A stretch of DNA of 64,000 nt from Caballeronia turbans (lineage in GTDB: Bacteria > Pseudomonadota > Gammaproteobacteria > Burkholderiales > Burkholderiaceae): positions 62,001 to 126,000 of the forward strand of contig FCOD02000007.1 of the NCBI GenBank assembly GCA_001544655.2, read 5' to 3'. Below are positions 9,679 through 19,329 of this stretch, one piece after another; within the stretch, counting starts at the first letter, position 1, and each line of letters opens with the position of its first letter. The notes below the pieces were generated by a model that saw only the letters and a program-made list of their open reading frames with translations, did not search any database and was not told the origin of the DNA. Both the position numbers and the translations under genes were made by a program.

Positions 9679-9825
9679 ACGAGTCGCTTCACGCCACAGT
9701 CGGAGAGGCTATCCTGTGTTATCGGATGAGGTGCGTACGGCGCTTCGCGACAACAACGAAGCTCCCACTTGACTGGTGAGTTCGTTTGTCATGTTGGAAT
9801 CCTCGACTATTGCGAAGGAGGGGTA

Positions 9826-10068
9826 ATGACAGCCCAAAACTCGACATACAAGGAATGCAATATCAGTGTGGATGTGACCGGTCCTGACGATAGCGGCGCG
9901 TACTCGGGCACGTTTGTTATCACGCGTGAGGTGGGTGACGCTGATGATGACAGGCAGTTCACGCCTGCCTGGCGGACCGCCGTATTCTCGGAAGCGGAAG
10001 CTCTCAGCCGACTCACGCGGCTGGCTAAAGACGTCATTGATGGCAAAGCGGACGGCTCGGAGATTTAA
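9826..10068 (+). CDS. Small hypothetical protein, 80 aa
   Basis: Acidic soluble protein with no signal peptide or membrane segment. ATG at 9826 has a strong AAGGAGGGG just upstream, which decides the start over an in-frame start at 9769. The composition (ISVDVTGPDDSG...FVITRE...AVFSEAEALSRL) looks like a small beta-strand/helix fold, and the good ribosome binding site supports a real gene. Family not recognised. Confidence 0.6.
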   Translation: MTAQNSTYKECNISVDVTGPDDSGAYSGTFVITREVGDADDDRQFTPAWRTAVFSEAEALSRLTRLAKDVIDGKADGSEI

Positions 10069-10352
10069 AGGTCTGACATTACACCGCGCGTTTTCCCGTA
10101 TCGATAGTCAAACCATCCGGCGGATCTGCAATCCACAAGACGCATCGGAAGTGCGTCATTCGTTTCCTGAGGTTATGGGCTTTAGGCGGTGTGTCGCGGG
10201 CGCAGGCTCGAGTGGGACGTCTTGGTGCCCTCTCGCATGGGCGGGGTGGCTTTAGCGAAATGAATGAGTCAACGACCGTGACTAAGCCACGGCCGCCAGC
10301 GAACCTGCGTATAGGTCAATCGCACGGCATAACTCGACCGCGGTAGCACGGG
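10069..10352. other. Intergenic stretch between convergent genes
   Basis: About 280 bases between the small protein and the converging transporter gene. No gene, repeat or clear terminator found. Confidence 0.3.
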
Positions 10353-11210
10353 TTATCGAAAGAGTCCCTCGCCATCAACGCTCAGGAATCGCCGTCGTCG
10401 CCATCTCAAATAGATGCTCGACACAATGAAGGCGGTGACGAAGTACGCCACGACAAGTACCAATGTTTTCACCCCGACGAACTCCGACGCGACCACCAAC
10501 GCTATACCCACGTGCCGCATTGCGCACGCGATCGCCAGCGCCGTTCGTTCATCGGCGTCTGGCCCTCCAAGAATCTGGCCGATGAACAGTGCCCCAACCA
10601 TGAGTCCTACGAGTGAGAACACGCCTTGCCAGGTGAGACCCGCCAGGTGTTCCCTATGGACAAACAGCAGAATAATGCCCGAGACGGCGAGGACAACCCA
10701 GGCGACCGTCATGACCCGGTTCGACAGCCGTTCCGATAAGACTGGAAAAATCAGGCGAAGCCCCATGCCGACCAGGATCGGCAGAAGAATAGTTTTGGCA
10801 ATGTCCGTCACGACAGTACGTACGGTCAGCGTTACTTCCACGTCGAAGTAGGCGCTCAGTAACGCGGTCCACACAGGTACGGCGGCAATTGCGACGAGCG
10901 AGGATGTGATCAGCAGGCTAAAGATGTATTGCGCGCTATGCAGTGTCTTTAATCTTTTTGGAAGCAGCGGGGCGCCCGCAGACACAGCGAGCGCGAGCAT
11001 CGCCGCCTTGACCCCTCGCTCGATCGGCATAATCAGCACAAGGCCGAAGGCGACCAGAGGGACGAGAAGGTACATCGCTGCAAGAGAGCGGAGCAATAGA
11101 CCGGGACGTCGCCATACGTAGGTCAGTTCGGAAAACGAAGTTCCAGCACCGACACAGGCGATCAACACGCCGATAGAGAGCTTGAGCACGACTATCAGGG
11201 TTTCAGTCAC
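10353..11210 (-). CDS. Bile acid:sodium symporter (BASS)-like membrane transporter
   Basis: Integral membrane protein of 285 residues with about nine to ten hydrophobic helices, starting with a short periplasmic N-terminus (MTETLIVVLKLSIGVLIACVGAG). Length, helix spacing and the GAPLLPKRL and CAMRHVGIALVVA segments fit the bile acid:sodium symporter superfamily (MFS-unrelated, 10-TM fold). The substrate is unknown; bacterial members move organic anions. The start codon is GTG at 11210 with AAAGGTGG seven bases upstream. A DUF202 gene lies about 90 bases upstream on the same strand, so the two may be co-transcribed. Confidence 0.7.
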   Translation of the reverse strand: MTETLIVVLKLSIGVLIACVGAGTSFSELTYVWRRPGLLLRSLAAMYLLVPLVAFGLVLIMPIERGVKAAMLALAVSAGAPLLPKRLKTLHSAQYIFSLLITSSLVAIAAVPVWTALLSAYFDVEVTLTVRTVVTDIAKTILLPILVGMGLRLIFPVLSERLSNRVMTVAWVVLAVSGIILLFVHREHLAGLTWQGVFSLVGLMVGALFIGQILGGPDADERTALAIACAMRHVGIALVVASEFVGVKTLVLVVAYFVTAFIVSSIYLRWRRRRFLSVDGEGLFR

Positions 11211-11299
11211 GACACTGCCACCTTTGAATAGGTACAGCGACCATTCGATCCCGAACGAGGTCGGCGAAAAGGCTGCCGCATGCCGCGCCTCGCGTGCGC

Positions 11300-11701
11300 C
11301 TAGAGCAACCTTATGATGATGCTCATAAAGAGGAAACTACCCGAAAAGGCCATGACTAACGCGACAAAAAATGTCGGCCGGCAAATACTGACGGCATGAT
11401 ATTCGCGCAAACTGACGATCAATCGCCAGTACTCAATCGTTCCGAGCACCATCGACACGGTGCCCATTCCCGTGAGAAAGAGGCCGATGGTTCTCGGGCT
11501 GTGCGGATGCGCCAGATGAACGCCCGCTTCCCTGAATCCTTCGAGCAGCTTATAGATCGTAAAGCCGAAGCTGATCATCGAGAGCGCAGTACGCGTCCAT
11601 GCCATCAACGTGCGATCGGCTGCCATCAGCGTGCGCGTCGTTGCGAGGTCGGTTCGTTCTTCGGCGAGTTGATTCGCCGAGCGCGCTTGCACGTTAACCA
11701 C
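11300..11701 (-). CDS. DUF202 (YidH-like) inner-membrane protein
   Basis: Small membrane protein with the DUF202 signature: a polar N-terminus (ERTDLATTRTLMAADRTLMAWTRTALS) running into three hydrophobic segments (SMISFGFTIYKLL; TIGLFLTGMGTVSMVLG; FFVALVMAFSGSFLFMSII). GTG at 11701 is preferred because GGAGG lies five bases upstream; an ATG at 11746 would add 15 residues without a good site. Molecular role unknown for the family. Confidence 0.8.
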   Translation of the reverse strand: MVNVQARSANQLAEERTDLATTRTLMAADRTLMAWTRTALSMISFGFTIYKLLEGFREAGVHLAHPHSPRTIGLFLTGMGTVSMVLGTIEYWRLIVSLREYHAVSICRPTFFVALVMAFSGSFLFMSIIIRLL

Positions 11702-12156
11702 ACCAGCCTCCGCAAGAATTTGTAGGACCGAGTTGCGGCGACGCATTCATTTCTGTCACGAACCGTTAAAGCCGCTCCCGAGCGTCAACGTAAATCTAGT
11801 TCATGGGACGCGCGATTGCGAGAAGCGTCCACTTCAAAGACGCGGCGAATGGCAGGGGTTTCTCATGTATCTACTCCCATATCGCTGGTTGCGGCACGGC
11901 ACCAACAACTCCTCGGGGCATTGCGTGCCTCGAGTGACGTACGAGTGACCCTCGCGCGAGACGGTCGTTCTCGCCAATACGTTTTATTCGCAAACCGTGA
12001 AATTGAATTTGCTTTCGCCTTGCAAGCTGTCTTAAATACGTATCACGTCTTTGCCAGGACTTTCTGCTTCAATTCCAACCCCGCCGAATCTTGAGGCGCC
12101 CGGTCCGCGGTCTCGGGCAATCATCGGCACTTTGACAGCTGAGGAGTGTACGGCGA
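11702..12156. promoter_or_regulatory. Upstream region of the sulfatase maturase genes
   Basis: About 450 bases. The part from roughly 11975 to 12080 is AT-richer than the surroundings and is the best place for the promoter of the plus-strand genes that follow. A reading frame at 11816-12094 was judged not to be coding. Confidence 0.35.
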
Positions 12157-13593
12157 ATGGAGGCCACGTTGCAGTCACGCGCTTCGTCATCGAGCATTGC
12201 AAATCCCCAACTGGCTGAGAGCCGGCCGCCGGATGCGCCGCCGCGTTTTCATTTGCTGGCCAAGCCGAGCGGCTCGACCTGCAACATCGATTGCAAATAC
12301 TGCTTTTTCTTGTCGAAAGAGGCGCTGTATCCGAATGAAAAGCATCGGATGTCTCAGGCGACGCTCGAAACCTATATTCGCCAATTGCTGGAATCGCATC
12401 GCACGCCAGAGGTCACCGTGGCCTGGCAAGGCGGCGAACCGACACTCATGAGGGTCGAGTTCTTCCGGCACGCGGTCGAATACGTCGAAAAGTACCGCAA
12501 GCCTGGACAGGTGGTTAATCATACTTTTCAGACCAACGGCATTCTTCTTGATGACGAATGGTGCGAATTCTTCAAAGAGCATCACTTTCTCGTGGGCCTG
12601 AGTGTCGATGGTCCGCGTGAAATCCATGACACGTTTCGTGTCGATCGCCGCGCGCAGGGCACTTTCGAACTGGTCATGAAGGGTTGGAACCAACTGCGCA
12701 GGCACGGCGTCGAGTTCAACATCCTGTGCACGGTCCATTCCGCCAATGAACGGCATGGCCGCTCGGTTTATCGCTTCTTTCGCGATGAACTCGGCGCAAA
12801 GTGGATTCAATTCATCCCTATCATCGAGCGCGCAACTGAACAGACGATTCAACTCGCGAACCGCGGCTGGAGCGAGCGGGCGGGCCACAAGCGCGTGCTG
12901 TACACGCAGACCGGCAATCTCGTCACCGATCGTTCGGTCGGCGCGAAACAGTACGGGCTCTTCCTCATGGATGTATTCGAAGAGTGGGTACGCCGGGACG
13001 TCGGACGCGTCTTCGTGCAATTGTTCGATGTGACGCTCGAGGCCTTCTTCGGCCGTCATTTGCTGTGCATTCACGCTCCGACTTGCGGCCTCGGCCCTGC
13101 GCTCGAATACAACGGAGATCTGTATTCCTGCGATCACTTCGTCGAGCCCGGATATCGGTTGGGCAATATCCACGAAACGCATATGCTCGAACTCATTGCG
13201 TCGGCCGAACAACGCAGGTTTGGATTGGACAAACGCAGTTCGCTCACGGCCCAGTGCAGAAGCTGCGCGGTGAGGACGTTGTGCAACGGCGGATGTCCGA
13301 AGGACCGTTTCGCGCTTTCACGGGACGGTGAAGCAGGGCATAACTATTTGTGCCCCGGTCTCGAGTTGTTCTTTACGCAGTCGCGCCATGCAATGGAGAC
13401 GATGGCGAAACTCCTGCACGATGGCCGGCCGCCGTCCGATGTGATGGCGATAACCGCCATCGAAGATAAACGGCGCGGACCTTATGCGCCTTGTCCATGC
13501 GGCAGTGGCAGGAAGTTCAAATTCTGCCACGGCGACAACGCGCCGCGTCGTTCGTTCAACTCAGGGAGCAGTGAAGAGCGGCGCACCTCATGA
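12157..13593 (+). CDS. Anaerobic-type sulfatase-maturating radical SAM enzyme with SEC-C tail
   Basis: Oxygen-independent formylglycine-generating enzyme that converts the active-site Cys (or Ser) of a sulfatase to formylglycine using SAM and iron-sulfur clusters. The radical SAM motif CNIDCKYC (CX3CX2C, about residue 46) is followed by the AWQGGEPTLM motif. The SPASM/auxiliary-cluster cysteines appear as CIHAPTCG, YSCDHF and CRSCAVRTLCNGGCPKDRF. A C-terminal SEC-C zinc motif (CPCGSGRKFKFCHG, about residues 447-460) is an extra not usual for the core family. The start ATG has GGAG upstream. The next gene is a Cys-type sulfatase, its probable substrate, which supports the assignment strongly. 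Confidence 0.92.
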   Translation: MEATLQSRASSSSIANPQLAESRPPDAPPRFHLLAKPSGSTCNIDCKYCFFLSKEALYPNEKHRMSQATLETYIRQLLESHRTPEVTVAWQGGEPTLMRVEFFRHAVEYVEKYRKPGQVVNHTFQTNGILLDDEWCEFFKEHHFLVGLSVDGPREIHDTFRVDRRAQGTFELVMKGWNQLRRHGVEFNILCTVHSANERHGRSVYRFFRDELGAKWIQFIPIIERATEQTIQLANRGWSERAGHKRVLYTQTGNLVTDRSVGAKQYGLFLMDVFEEWVRRDVGRVFVQLFDVTLEAFFGRHLLCIHAPTCGLGPALEYNGDLYSCDHFVEPGYRLGNIHETHMLELIASAEQRRFGLDKRSSLTAQCRSCAVRTLCNGGCPKDRFALSRDGEAGHNYLCPGLELFFTQSRHAMETMAKLLHDGRPPSDVMAITAIEDKRRGPYAPCPCGSGRKFKFCHGDNAPRRSFNSGSSEERRTS

Positions 13594-13748
13594 TGGGTCA
13601 GGTGGTGCCCAATGACGTCGGTGGCCGTTACGAGCTCACAGAGCAGGGGCCGGCGAGCGGCATTCTGGCTCGGTTCGGTGATTGATGCATCCTTCGCCCG
13701 GCTGCGCAAAGCTCAGCGGGCGCTATCTGAAAAGGAGTGGAAGTAATC

Positions 13749-15239
13749 ATGGCGACAAAGCAGCCGAATATTCTGATTCTTTGGGGCGATGATATCGGAT
13801 GGTGGAATATCAGCTTCAACAGCCGCGGGCAGATGGGTTATCGCACGCCCAATATCGATCGCATTGCCAATGAGGGCGTGGCATTTACAGACTACTACGC
13901 TCAGCAAAGTTGCACGGCTGGCCGCGCAGCATTCATTACCGGACAGAATCCGATCCGCACGGGACTGACCAAGGTCGGCATGCCGGGTGCGGATGTCGGT
14001 TTGTCAGCGGAGGACCCGACCATTGCGCAGATGCTCAAGCCGCTGGGTTACGTCACCGGGCAGTTCGGCAAGAATCATCTGGGCGACAAGGATGAATTTC
14101 TGCCCACCATGCATGGATTCGACGAGTTCTTCGGCAATCTCTATCACCTGAATGCGGAAGAGGAGCCCGAAGATCCGGATTATCCAAAGGATCCTGCGTT
14201 CAGGAAACGCTTCGGTCCGAGAGGTGTGCTCCACTGCCACGCTGATGGAAAGGGCGGTCAGAGAATCGAGGACACCGGTGCGCTGACCAAAAAGCGCATG
14301 GAGACGATCGACGAAGAAACGACGACACTCGCGTGCGCATTCATCGACAAGGCGCACAACGAAGGCAAACCATTCTTCGTCTGGTACAACACGACGGCCA
14401 TGCATTTCCGCACTCACTGTGCGGAGAAGCACAAGGGCAAGAGCGGACAGGGCGACTATAACGACGTCATGGTTGCGCACGACGAGAACATCGGCAAGAT
14501 GCTTGCGAAGCTCGACGAGTTGGGCATTGCCGACGATACCATCGTGATGTACTCGACCGATAATGGCCCTCACTTCAATAGCTGGCCGGACGCGGGCATC
14601 ACGCCCTTCCGGTCCGAAAAGAATACCAACTGGGAAGGCGGCTGGCGTGTTCCGGCGTTCGTTCGATGGCCGGGGAAAATCCCTGCCGGCACGGTTCTCA
14701 ACGGCATAGTCACGCACCAGGACTGGATGACGACCTTGCTCGCGGCGGCTGGCGAGCCGGAGGTAAAAGAAAAGCTGCTTCAGGGATACAACGTCGGCGA
14801 GAAAACGTACAAGGTCCATCTGGACGGTTTCAACATGCTTCCTTATCTGATGGGCGAAGTGAAGGAAAGCCCGCGCGATTCGTTCTTCTATATCAGCGAC
14901 GACGGCGACGTAATGGCCATCCGCGTGCGTGACTGGAAAATGGTGCTGCTGGAGCAGCGCGCCAAACAGTTGGCATGCTGGGCGGAACCTTTCGTCCGGC
15001 TGCGGATTCCGAAGATGTTCAATCTTCGGCGCGATCCATTCGAGCGTGCGGATGAGAGTTCGAACACGTACTACGACTGGATGATCTCCCACGCCTATCT
15101 GGTGTATGCGATGCAGGCGGTCGTCGCCTCGCAGATCGAAAACTTCAAGGCGTTTCCTCCGCGTCAGAAGCCTGCGTCATTCAACCTCGACGCGGTGCTG
15201 CGCCAACTCGACGATGCGGGTGGGGGCGCTCATCACTGA
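13749..15239 (+). CDS. Arylsulfatase, Cys-type
   Basis: Type I sulfatase that hydrolyses sulfate esters using calcium and a formylglycine made from the Cys of CTAGRAAFITG (about residue 54; C-x-A-x-R signature). The N-terminal metal-binding Asp pair is in LILWGDDIGW; TDNGPH and the later FRSEKNTNWEGGWRVPAFVRWPG match the conserved central motifs. ATG at 13749 follows AAAGGAG at 13731-13737. No signal peptide is seen, so the enzyme is probably cytoplasmic, consistent with maturation by the radical SAM enzyme encoded 155 bases upstream. The natural substrate (sulfated sugar or aryl sulfate) is not identifiable. Confidence 0.92.
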   Translation: MATKQPNILILWGDDIGWWNISFNSRGQMGYRTPNIDRIANEGVAFTDYYAQQSCTAGRAAFITGQNPIRTGLTKVGMPGADVGLSAEDPTIAQMLKPLGYVTGQFGKNHLGDKDEFLPTMHGFDEFFGNLYHLNAEEEPEDPDYPKDPAFRKRFGPRGVLHCHADGKGGQRIEDTGALTKKRMETIDEETTTLACAFIDKAHNEGKPFFVWYNTTAMHFRTHCAEKHKGKSGQGDYNDVMVAHDENIGKMLAKLDELGIADDTIVMYSTDNGPHFNSWPDAGITPFRSEKNTNWEGGWRVPAFVRWPGKIPAGTVLNGIVTHQDWMTTLLAAAGEPEVKEKLLQGYNVGEKTYKVHLDGFNMLPYLMGEVKESPRDSFFYISDDGDVMAIRVRDWKMVLLEQRAKQLACWAEPFVRLRIPKMFNLRRDPFERADESSNTYYDWMISHAYLVYAMQAVVASQIENFKAFPPRQKPASFNLDAVLRQLDDAGGGAHH

Positions 15240-15276
15240 GCGGGCATAAGCGTCGCCCGATGGCATCCATCCCGGC

Positions 15277-15295
15277 CCCGGCTGAAACAGCCGGG
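15277..15295 (+). terminator. Short perfect hairpin between sulfatase and glucosidase genes
   Basis: CCCGGCTG (15277-15284) pairs with CAGCCGGG (15288-15295) around an AAA loop. It lies 37 bases after the sulfatase stop and 26 before the next start. Without a T-run it may be an attenuator, RNA-processing or stability element. Confidence 0.4.
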
Positions 15296-15321
15296 CGTTG
15301 CGCAGTGGAAGGAGGTGTCAA

Positions 15322-18081
15322 GTGACTGCAGAGCATGACCGGCTCGTTGAAGCCCGAAGCGGCGTCACACCGTGGAAGAAATGGGGACCCTATCTGTCTG
15401 AACGACAGTGGGGCACGGTGCGCGAGGACTATAGCGAATCCGGCGACGCCTGGAACTATTTCAATCACGATCAGGCGCGCTCGCGGGCGTACCGATGGGG
15501 TGAAGACGGACTGGCCGGCATCTCCGACGATGAGCAGCTTCTGTGCTTCGCCGTGAGCCTATGGAACGGTCACGATCCGATATTGAAAGAAAGGATGTTC
15601 GGCCTGACAAATGGCGAAGGAAACCGCGGAGAGGATGTCAAGGAGTATTACTTTTACCTCGACTCGACGCCGACTCATTCCTACATGAAGTATCTGTACA
15701 AGTATCCGCAGGCCGCGTATCCCTATGACGACCTCGTGAAGACGAATCGTCAGCGAAGCCGGCAGGAACTCGAGTACGAACTGATCGATACGGGCGTATT
15801 CGACGAAGACCGCTATTTCGATGTCTTTGTCGAGTACGCCAAGGCCTCAGCGGAAGACATTCTGATTCGGATCACCGCGATCAATCGGGGTCCGGACGCG
15901 GCCGCACTACATGTCCTGCCGACACTCTGGTTCCGAGACATCTGGTCATGGGCCGAAAACGTGGCTCGGCCATCGCTTCGCCAGGCGTGGGCAAGCAACA
16001 CGGATAGCGTCATCGCTGTCTCTCACCCCGATCTCGGCGCCTGGCGGCTCTATTGCGAAGGCGCCGCTTCGCTTCTCTTCACGGAAAACGAAACCAATAC
16101 CGAGCGCCTTTATGGCACTGCAAACCGGACGCCGTACGTCAAGGATGGCATCGACCGCTACGTCGTTCACGGACAAGAAGCGGCGGTGAATCCGGAGAAG
16201 CGCGGGACGAAGGCCGCCGCACACTATTCGATGACGGTCGGCTCGGGCGAGTCGCTCGCCGTCCGTATGCGCCTTGTCCGCGATACGCCAGAGCACCAGA
16301 CCTCGGCAGATGACGGCTTCAGCAAGGCGTTCGGTAGCGCTTACGACGAAGTGATGAAAGCGCGCCACCGCGAAGCCGACGAGTTCTACGCGAAGGTCAT
16401 TCCCGCCTCGCTGGATGCGGACGCCACGAATGTGATGCGCCAGGCGCTTGCCGGCATGATGTGGTCAAAGCAGTTCTATTACTACGACGTCGACAAATGG
16501 CTGACCGAACGCGGCTCGGACCCGTTCGATCCCAAGCGGCGGGCGCCACGCAACGATCACTGGCATCACATGTACAACGCGGACATCGTCTCGATGCCCG
16601 ACAAATGGGAATACCCGTGGTATGCAGCGTGGGATCTCGCTTTCCACGTTCTCGCGCTGACTCTCGTGGACGAAGATTTCGGCAAGCAGCAACTCGACCT
16701 GATGCTGCGAGAGCGTTATCTGCATCCGAGCGGGCAGCTTCCGGCGTACGAGTGGAACTTCGGCGACGTCAATCCACCGGTGCACGCCTGGGCGACGATC
16801 TTTGCCTATCGCCTCGAGCAATACCGCTATGGGCGCGGAGATCTTCTTTGGCTCGAGCGGTCGTTCCACAAACTGCTGATGAACTTCACGTGGTGGGTGA
16901 ACCGCAAGGATCGTACGGGCAACAATGTGTTCGAAGGCGGCTTTCTCGGCCTCGACAACATCGGTGTCTTCGACCGAAGCGCACCGCTGCCTACGGGCGG
17001 ATATCTGGAACAGGCGGACGGCACCGCATGGATGGCGCTCTTCTGCCAGAACATGCTCGAGATCGCGGTGCAGCTTGCCTTGAACAACCCTGCTTACGTC
17101 GACATGTGCGTGAAGTTCGTATCTCACTTCCTGTGGATTGCATCGTCGATGCTGCGCACCGGAGAGAGCGGCGGCATGTGGGATGAAGAACACGGGTTCT
17201 TCTACGATGTGCTGCGGTTGCCCGATGGCCGCTCCGAGCGGCTGACAGTGCGCTCCATGGTGGGGCTGCTGCCGCTATGCGCCGTCACCTCGTTCGATGG
17301 AGCGCTGGTGGAGAAATATCCCCATGCTTTCGAGAATCTCAAGCGGTTTCTCGCGGCGCGTCCTGAGATCATGGCTTCGATCCACGACCTGACGGCTAAG
17401 GGAGTCGCCGACCGCCGCATGGCTTCGATTCTCAACGAAGCGAACCTGCGACGCGTCCTGTCGAAGATGCTGGACGAGAACGAATTTCTGAGTCCGTACG
17501 GCATCCGATCGCTGTCCCGATACCACGCGGAGCATCCCTACGTCTACCGCACGGGTGAGCAGGAATACCGGGTTTCATACTTGGCGGCAGAATCCGACAC
17601 CGGCATGTTCGGCGGCAATTCCAACTGGCGCGGTCCTATCTGGATGCCGGTGAACGGGCTCATTATCCGCGCGCTGCTGCAGTATTTCAGCTACTACGGC
17701 AACGATTTCAAAGTGGAATGCCCGACCGGCTCCGGGCGTCACATGACGCTCTACGAAGTCGCCGAGGAGATCACCCGAAGGCTGGCGAGCATCTTCCTGC
17801 GCGGCAGCGACGGCCGCCGGCCGGTTCATGGCGGCACTCGGAAGTTTCAGGAGGATCCGCACTGGCGTGATTGCCTGCTGTTCTATGAGTACTTCCACGG
17901 TGACAACGGAGCCGGGCTCGGCGCCAGCCACCAGACGGGCTGGACGGGCATCATCAGCCGGGCGATGCATCTGTTCGAAACTACGACGCCGGACCAGTTT
18001 CTGCAGGCGGGAAGAGCCGCGGCTTTCGTCGAAGTACCGGTGACGGGCGCAAACACCGCAGACGTTCGAACGAGCAGTTGA
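15322..18081 (+). CDS. Large GH63-like glucosidase
   Basis: Cytoplasmic protein of about 919 residues resembling the glycoside hydrolase family 63/MGH1 group of (alpha/alpha)6-barrel glucosidases. Family-like signatures include [18 protein letters not shown] near the N-terminus, [12 protein letters not shown] in the central barrel (candidate catalytic Asp), [16 protein letters not shown] and [15 protein letters not shown] toward the C-terminus. GTG at 15322 follows GGAGG by six bases and decides the start. It may act on glucosylglycerate-, glycogen- or trehalose-type alpha-glucosides; the substrate is not resolved. It lies about 80 bases after the sulfatase gene on the same strand. Confidence 0.85.
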   Translation: MTAEHDRLVEARSGVTPWKKWGPYLSERQWGTVREDYSESGDAWNYFNHDQARSRAYRWGEDGLAGISDDEQLLCFAVSLWNGHDPILKERMFGLTNGEGNRGEDVKEYYFYLDSTPTHSYMKYLYKYPQAAYPYDDLVKTNRQRSRQELEYELIDTGVFDEDRYFDVFVEYAKASAEDILIRITAINRGPDAAALHVLPTLWFRDIWSWAENVARPSLRQAWASNTDSVIAVSHPDLGAWRLYCEGAASLLFTENETNTERLYGTANRTPYVKDGIDRYVVHGQEAAVNPEKRGTKAAAHYSMTVGSGESLAVRMRLVRDTPEHQTSADDGFSKAFGSAYDEVMKARHREADEFYAKVIPASLDADATNVMRQALAGMMWSKQFYYYDVDKWLTERGSDPFDPKRRAPRNDHWHHMYNADIVSMPDKWEYPWYAAWDLAFHVLALTLVDEDFGKQQLDLMLRERYLHPSGQLPAYEWNFGDVNPPVHAWATIFAYRLEQYRYGRGDLLWLERSFHKLLMNFTWWVNRKDRTGNNVFEGGFLGLDNIGVFDRSAPLPTGGYLEQADGTAWMALFCQNMLEIAVQLALNNPAYVDMCVKFVSHFLWIASSMLRTGESGGMWDEEHGFFYDVLRLPDGRSERLTVRSMVGLLPLCAVTSFDGALVEKYPHAFENLKRFLAARPEIMASIHDLTAKGVADRRMASILNEANLRRVLSKMLDENEFLSPYGIRSLSRYHAEHPYVYRTGEQEYRVSYLAAESDTGMFGGNSNWRGPIWMPVNGLIIRALLQYFSYYGNDFKVECPTGSGRHMTLYEVAEEITRRLASIFLRGSDGRRPVHGGTRKFQEDPHWRDCLLFYEYFHGDNGAGLGASHQTGWTGIISRAMHLFETTTPDQFLQAGRAAAFVEVPVTGANTADVRTSS

Positions 18082-18102
18082 GCATGCGAGCGGCTATGGG
18101 GC

Positions 18103-18237
18103 ATGAGTGCCGAGGCCGTTGCGCAAGCCCTGACGAGGGCGGCTAGCGACTGCGACGAGGTTGAAGAACTACTAGAACGATATCGCCCGCATGCCCCGCG
18201 GTTCAATCTGCACTCGATGCTCACAACTCCACGATGA
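18103..18237 (+). CDS. Possible 44-aa small protein
   Basis: Short frame beginning MSAEAVAQALTRAASDCDE and ending MLTTPR. It starts 21 bases after the glucosidase stop and ends nine bases before the next gene. The composition resembles an amphipathic helix followed by a basic tail. The upstream site (GGGG) is weak, so this is tentative. Confidence 0.3.
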   Translation: MSAEAVAQALTRAASDCDEVEELLERYRPHAPRFNLHSMLTTPR

Positions 18238-18246
18238 GGTGGTCAC

Positions 18247-19035
18247 ATGCATTGCGAATCGTCGAACGTGAACGCGATGTGGATCTCCGGCGTGTTAATG
18301 CTTTCCTTTGGAATAACGTGCAACGCACAGCAGCGATCCGCGCCTCAGGAACACGACGGTTGGCAGTTTTCGGTTACGCCCTATCTTTGGATGGCGGGAC
18401 AAAGCGGCACGATTCGTGTGGGGAATGTCATCCCGGCGCAGAACGTGAATGTTCACTTCTCCAACGTCCTGAGCAATCTGGATTTTGGCGTGATGGGCAC
18501 CTTCGAAGCACGCAAGCAACGCTGGTCGATTATTTTCGACGGGTTCTACATCAGCATGGGCAGGGATTCGGATCCGATTCTGGGTGGCGCGCTGGGCACG
18601 GCAAGGCTGAAACTCGAAAACAGTGTCGTACAGCTTGCCGGCGGATACCGCATCTTGCAAAGCGAAACGATGCCGGTAGATCTATACGCTGGCCTCCGAT
18701 ACACGAATCTCAACGCGGACCTGACCTTTTCAACGAGTCGCCTGTTGCCGGCGGGCGCCGCGCGAGGCACGAATGTCGATTGGGTCGATGGGCTGTTCGG
18801 TGTGCGGGCCGCCTACCAGTTATCGGACAGATGGTCTGTATGGGGCTCCGCCGACGTCGGCGCGGGAGGCAGCAACTACTCCTGGCAACTCATTGCAACG
18901 ATTCTCTGGGATGCAACAAAAACGGTCAGCGCGAGTGGTGGTTTCCGCATACTCGCACAGGATTACAACACGTCTTCCTTTTACTACAACGTACGGACTG
19001 CCGGTCCATTTATAGGCGCGCGCATTCGGTTCTAA
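18247..19035 (+). CDS. Outer-membrane beta-barrel protein
   Basis: Exported protein of 262 residues with an N-terminal hydrophobic segment (MWISGVLMLSFGITCNAQQ) as a signal peptide. Alternating beta-strands rich in aromatic and small residues follow (FSVTPYLWMAGQSGTI, WSIIFDGFYISMG, LYAGLRYTNLNADL, WSVWGSADVGAGGSNYSW), and the chain ends in Phe, as expected for BAM-assembled barrels. ATG at 18247 has GAGGTGG upstream. It could be a porin-like or adhesion barrel; position after the sulfatase and glucosidase genes hints at a role in taking up their substrate, which is inference. Confidence 0.75.
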   Translation: MHCESSNVNAMWISGVLMLSFGITCNAQQRSAPQEHDGWQFSVTPYLWMAGQSGTIRVGNVIPAQNVNVHFSNVLSNLDFGVMGTFEARKQRWSIIFDGFYISMGRDSDPILGGALGTARLKLENSVVQLAGGYRILQSETMPVDLYAGLRYTNLNADLTFSTSRLLPAGAARGTNVDWVDGLFGVRAAYQLSDRWSVWGSADVGAGGSNYSWQLIATILWDATKTVSASGGFRILAQDYNTSSFYYNVRTAGPFIGARIRF

Positions 19036-19329
19036 GGCCTGCCATCGACAATGCACCGTATCGATTGCCAAAAGAGACAGCCAGGCACAAGGCGCAAATA
19101 CGGTAAGACTCATGCGGTACGCGCGTCAGACGCTCGACCAATAGACTTCCCTGATTGAAAGAGCGCATTGATAGATTTAAAAAACTATCGAATCAGTGTT
19201 TTAGCATTATCCCTTCAAGGACTTGATGCTTCACGTTCGCATTAAGCACTCGTAGCCGTATGACGCTTCATCGCTCACGGAGTCGATGCCCGGAGCGCTG
19301 ACCAGGAGAAAGCAAGGCGCAGTCGAAAC
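19036..19329. other. Intergenic region with an AT-rich patch
   Basis: About 290 bases with no gene. The patch 19160-19215 is AT-rich and contains GATAG...CTATC arms. A promoter for the downstream genes is possible but not proven. Confidence 0.3.

Noticed and set aside
11816-12094. 92-codon frame upstream of the sulfatase maturase
   Set aside because: No good start site, and the AT-rich part resembles a promoter more than coding sequence.
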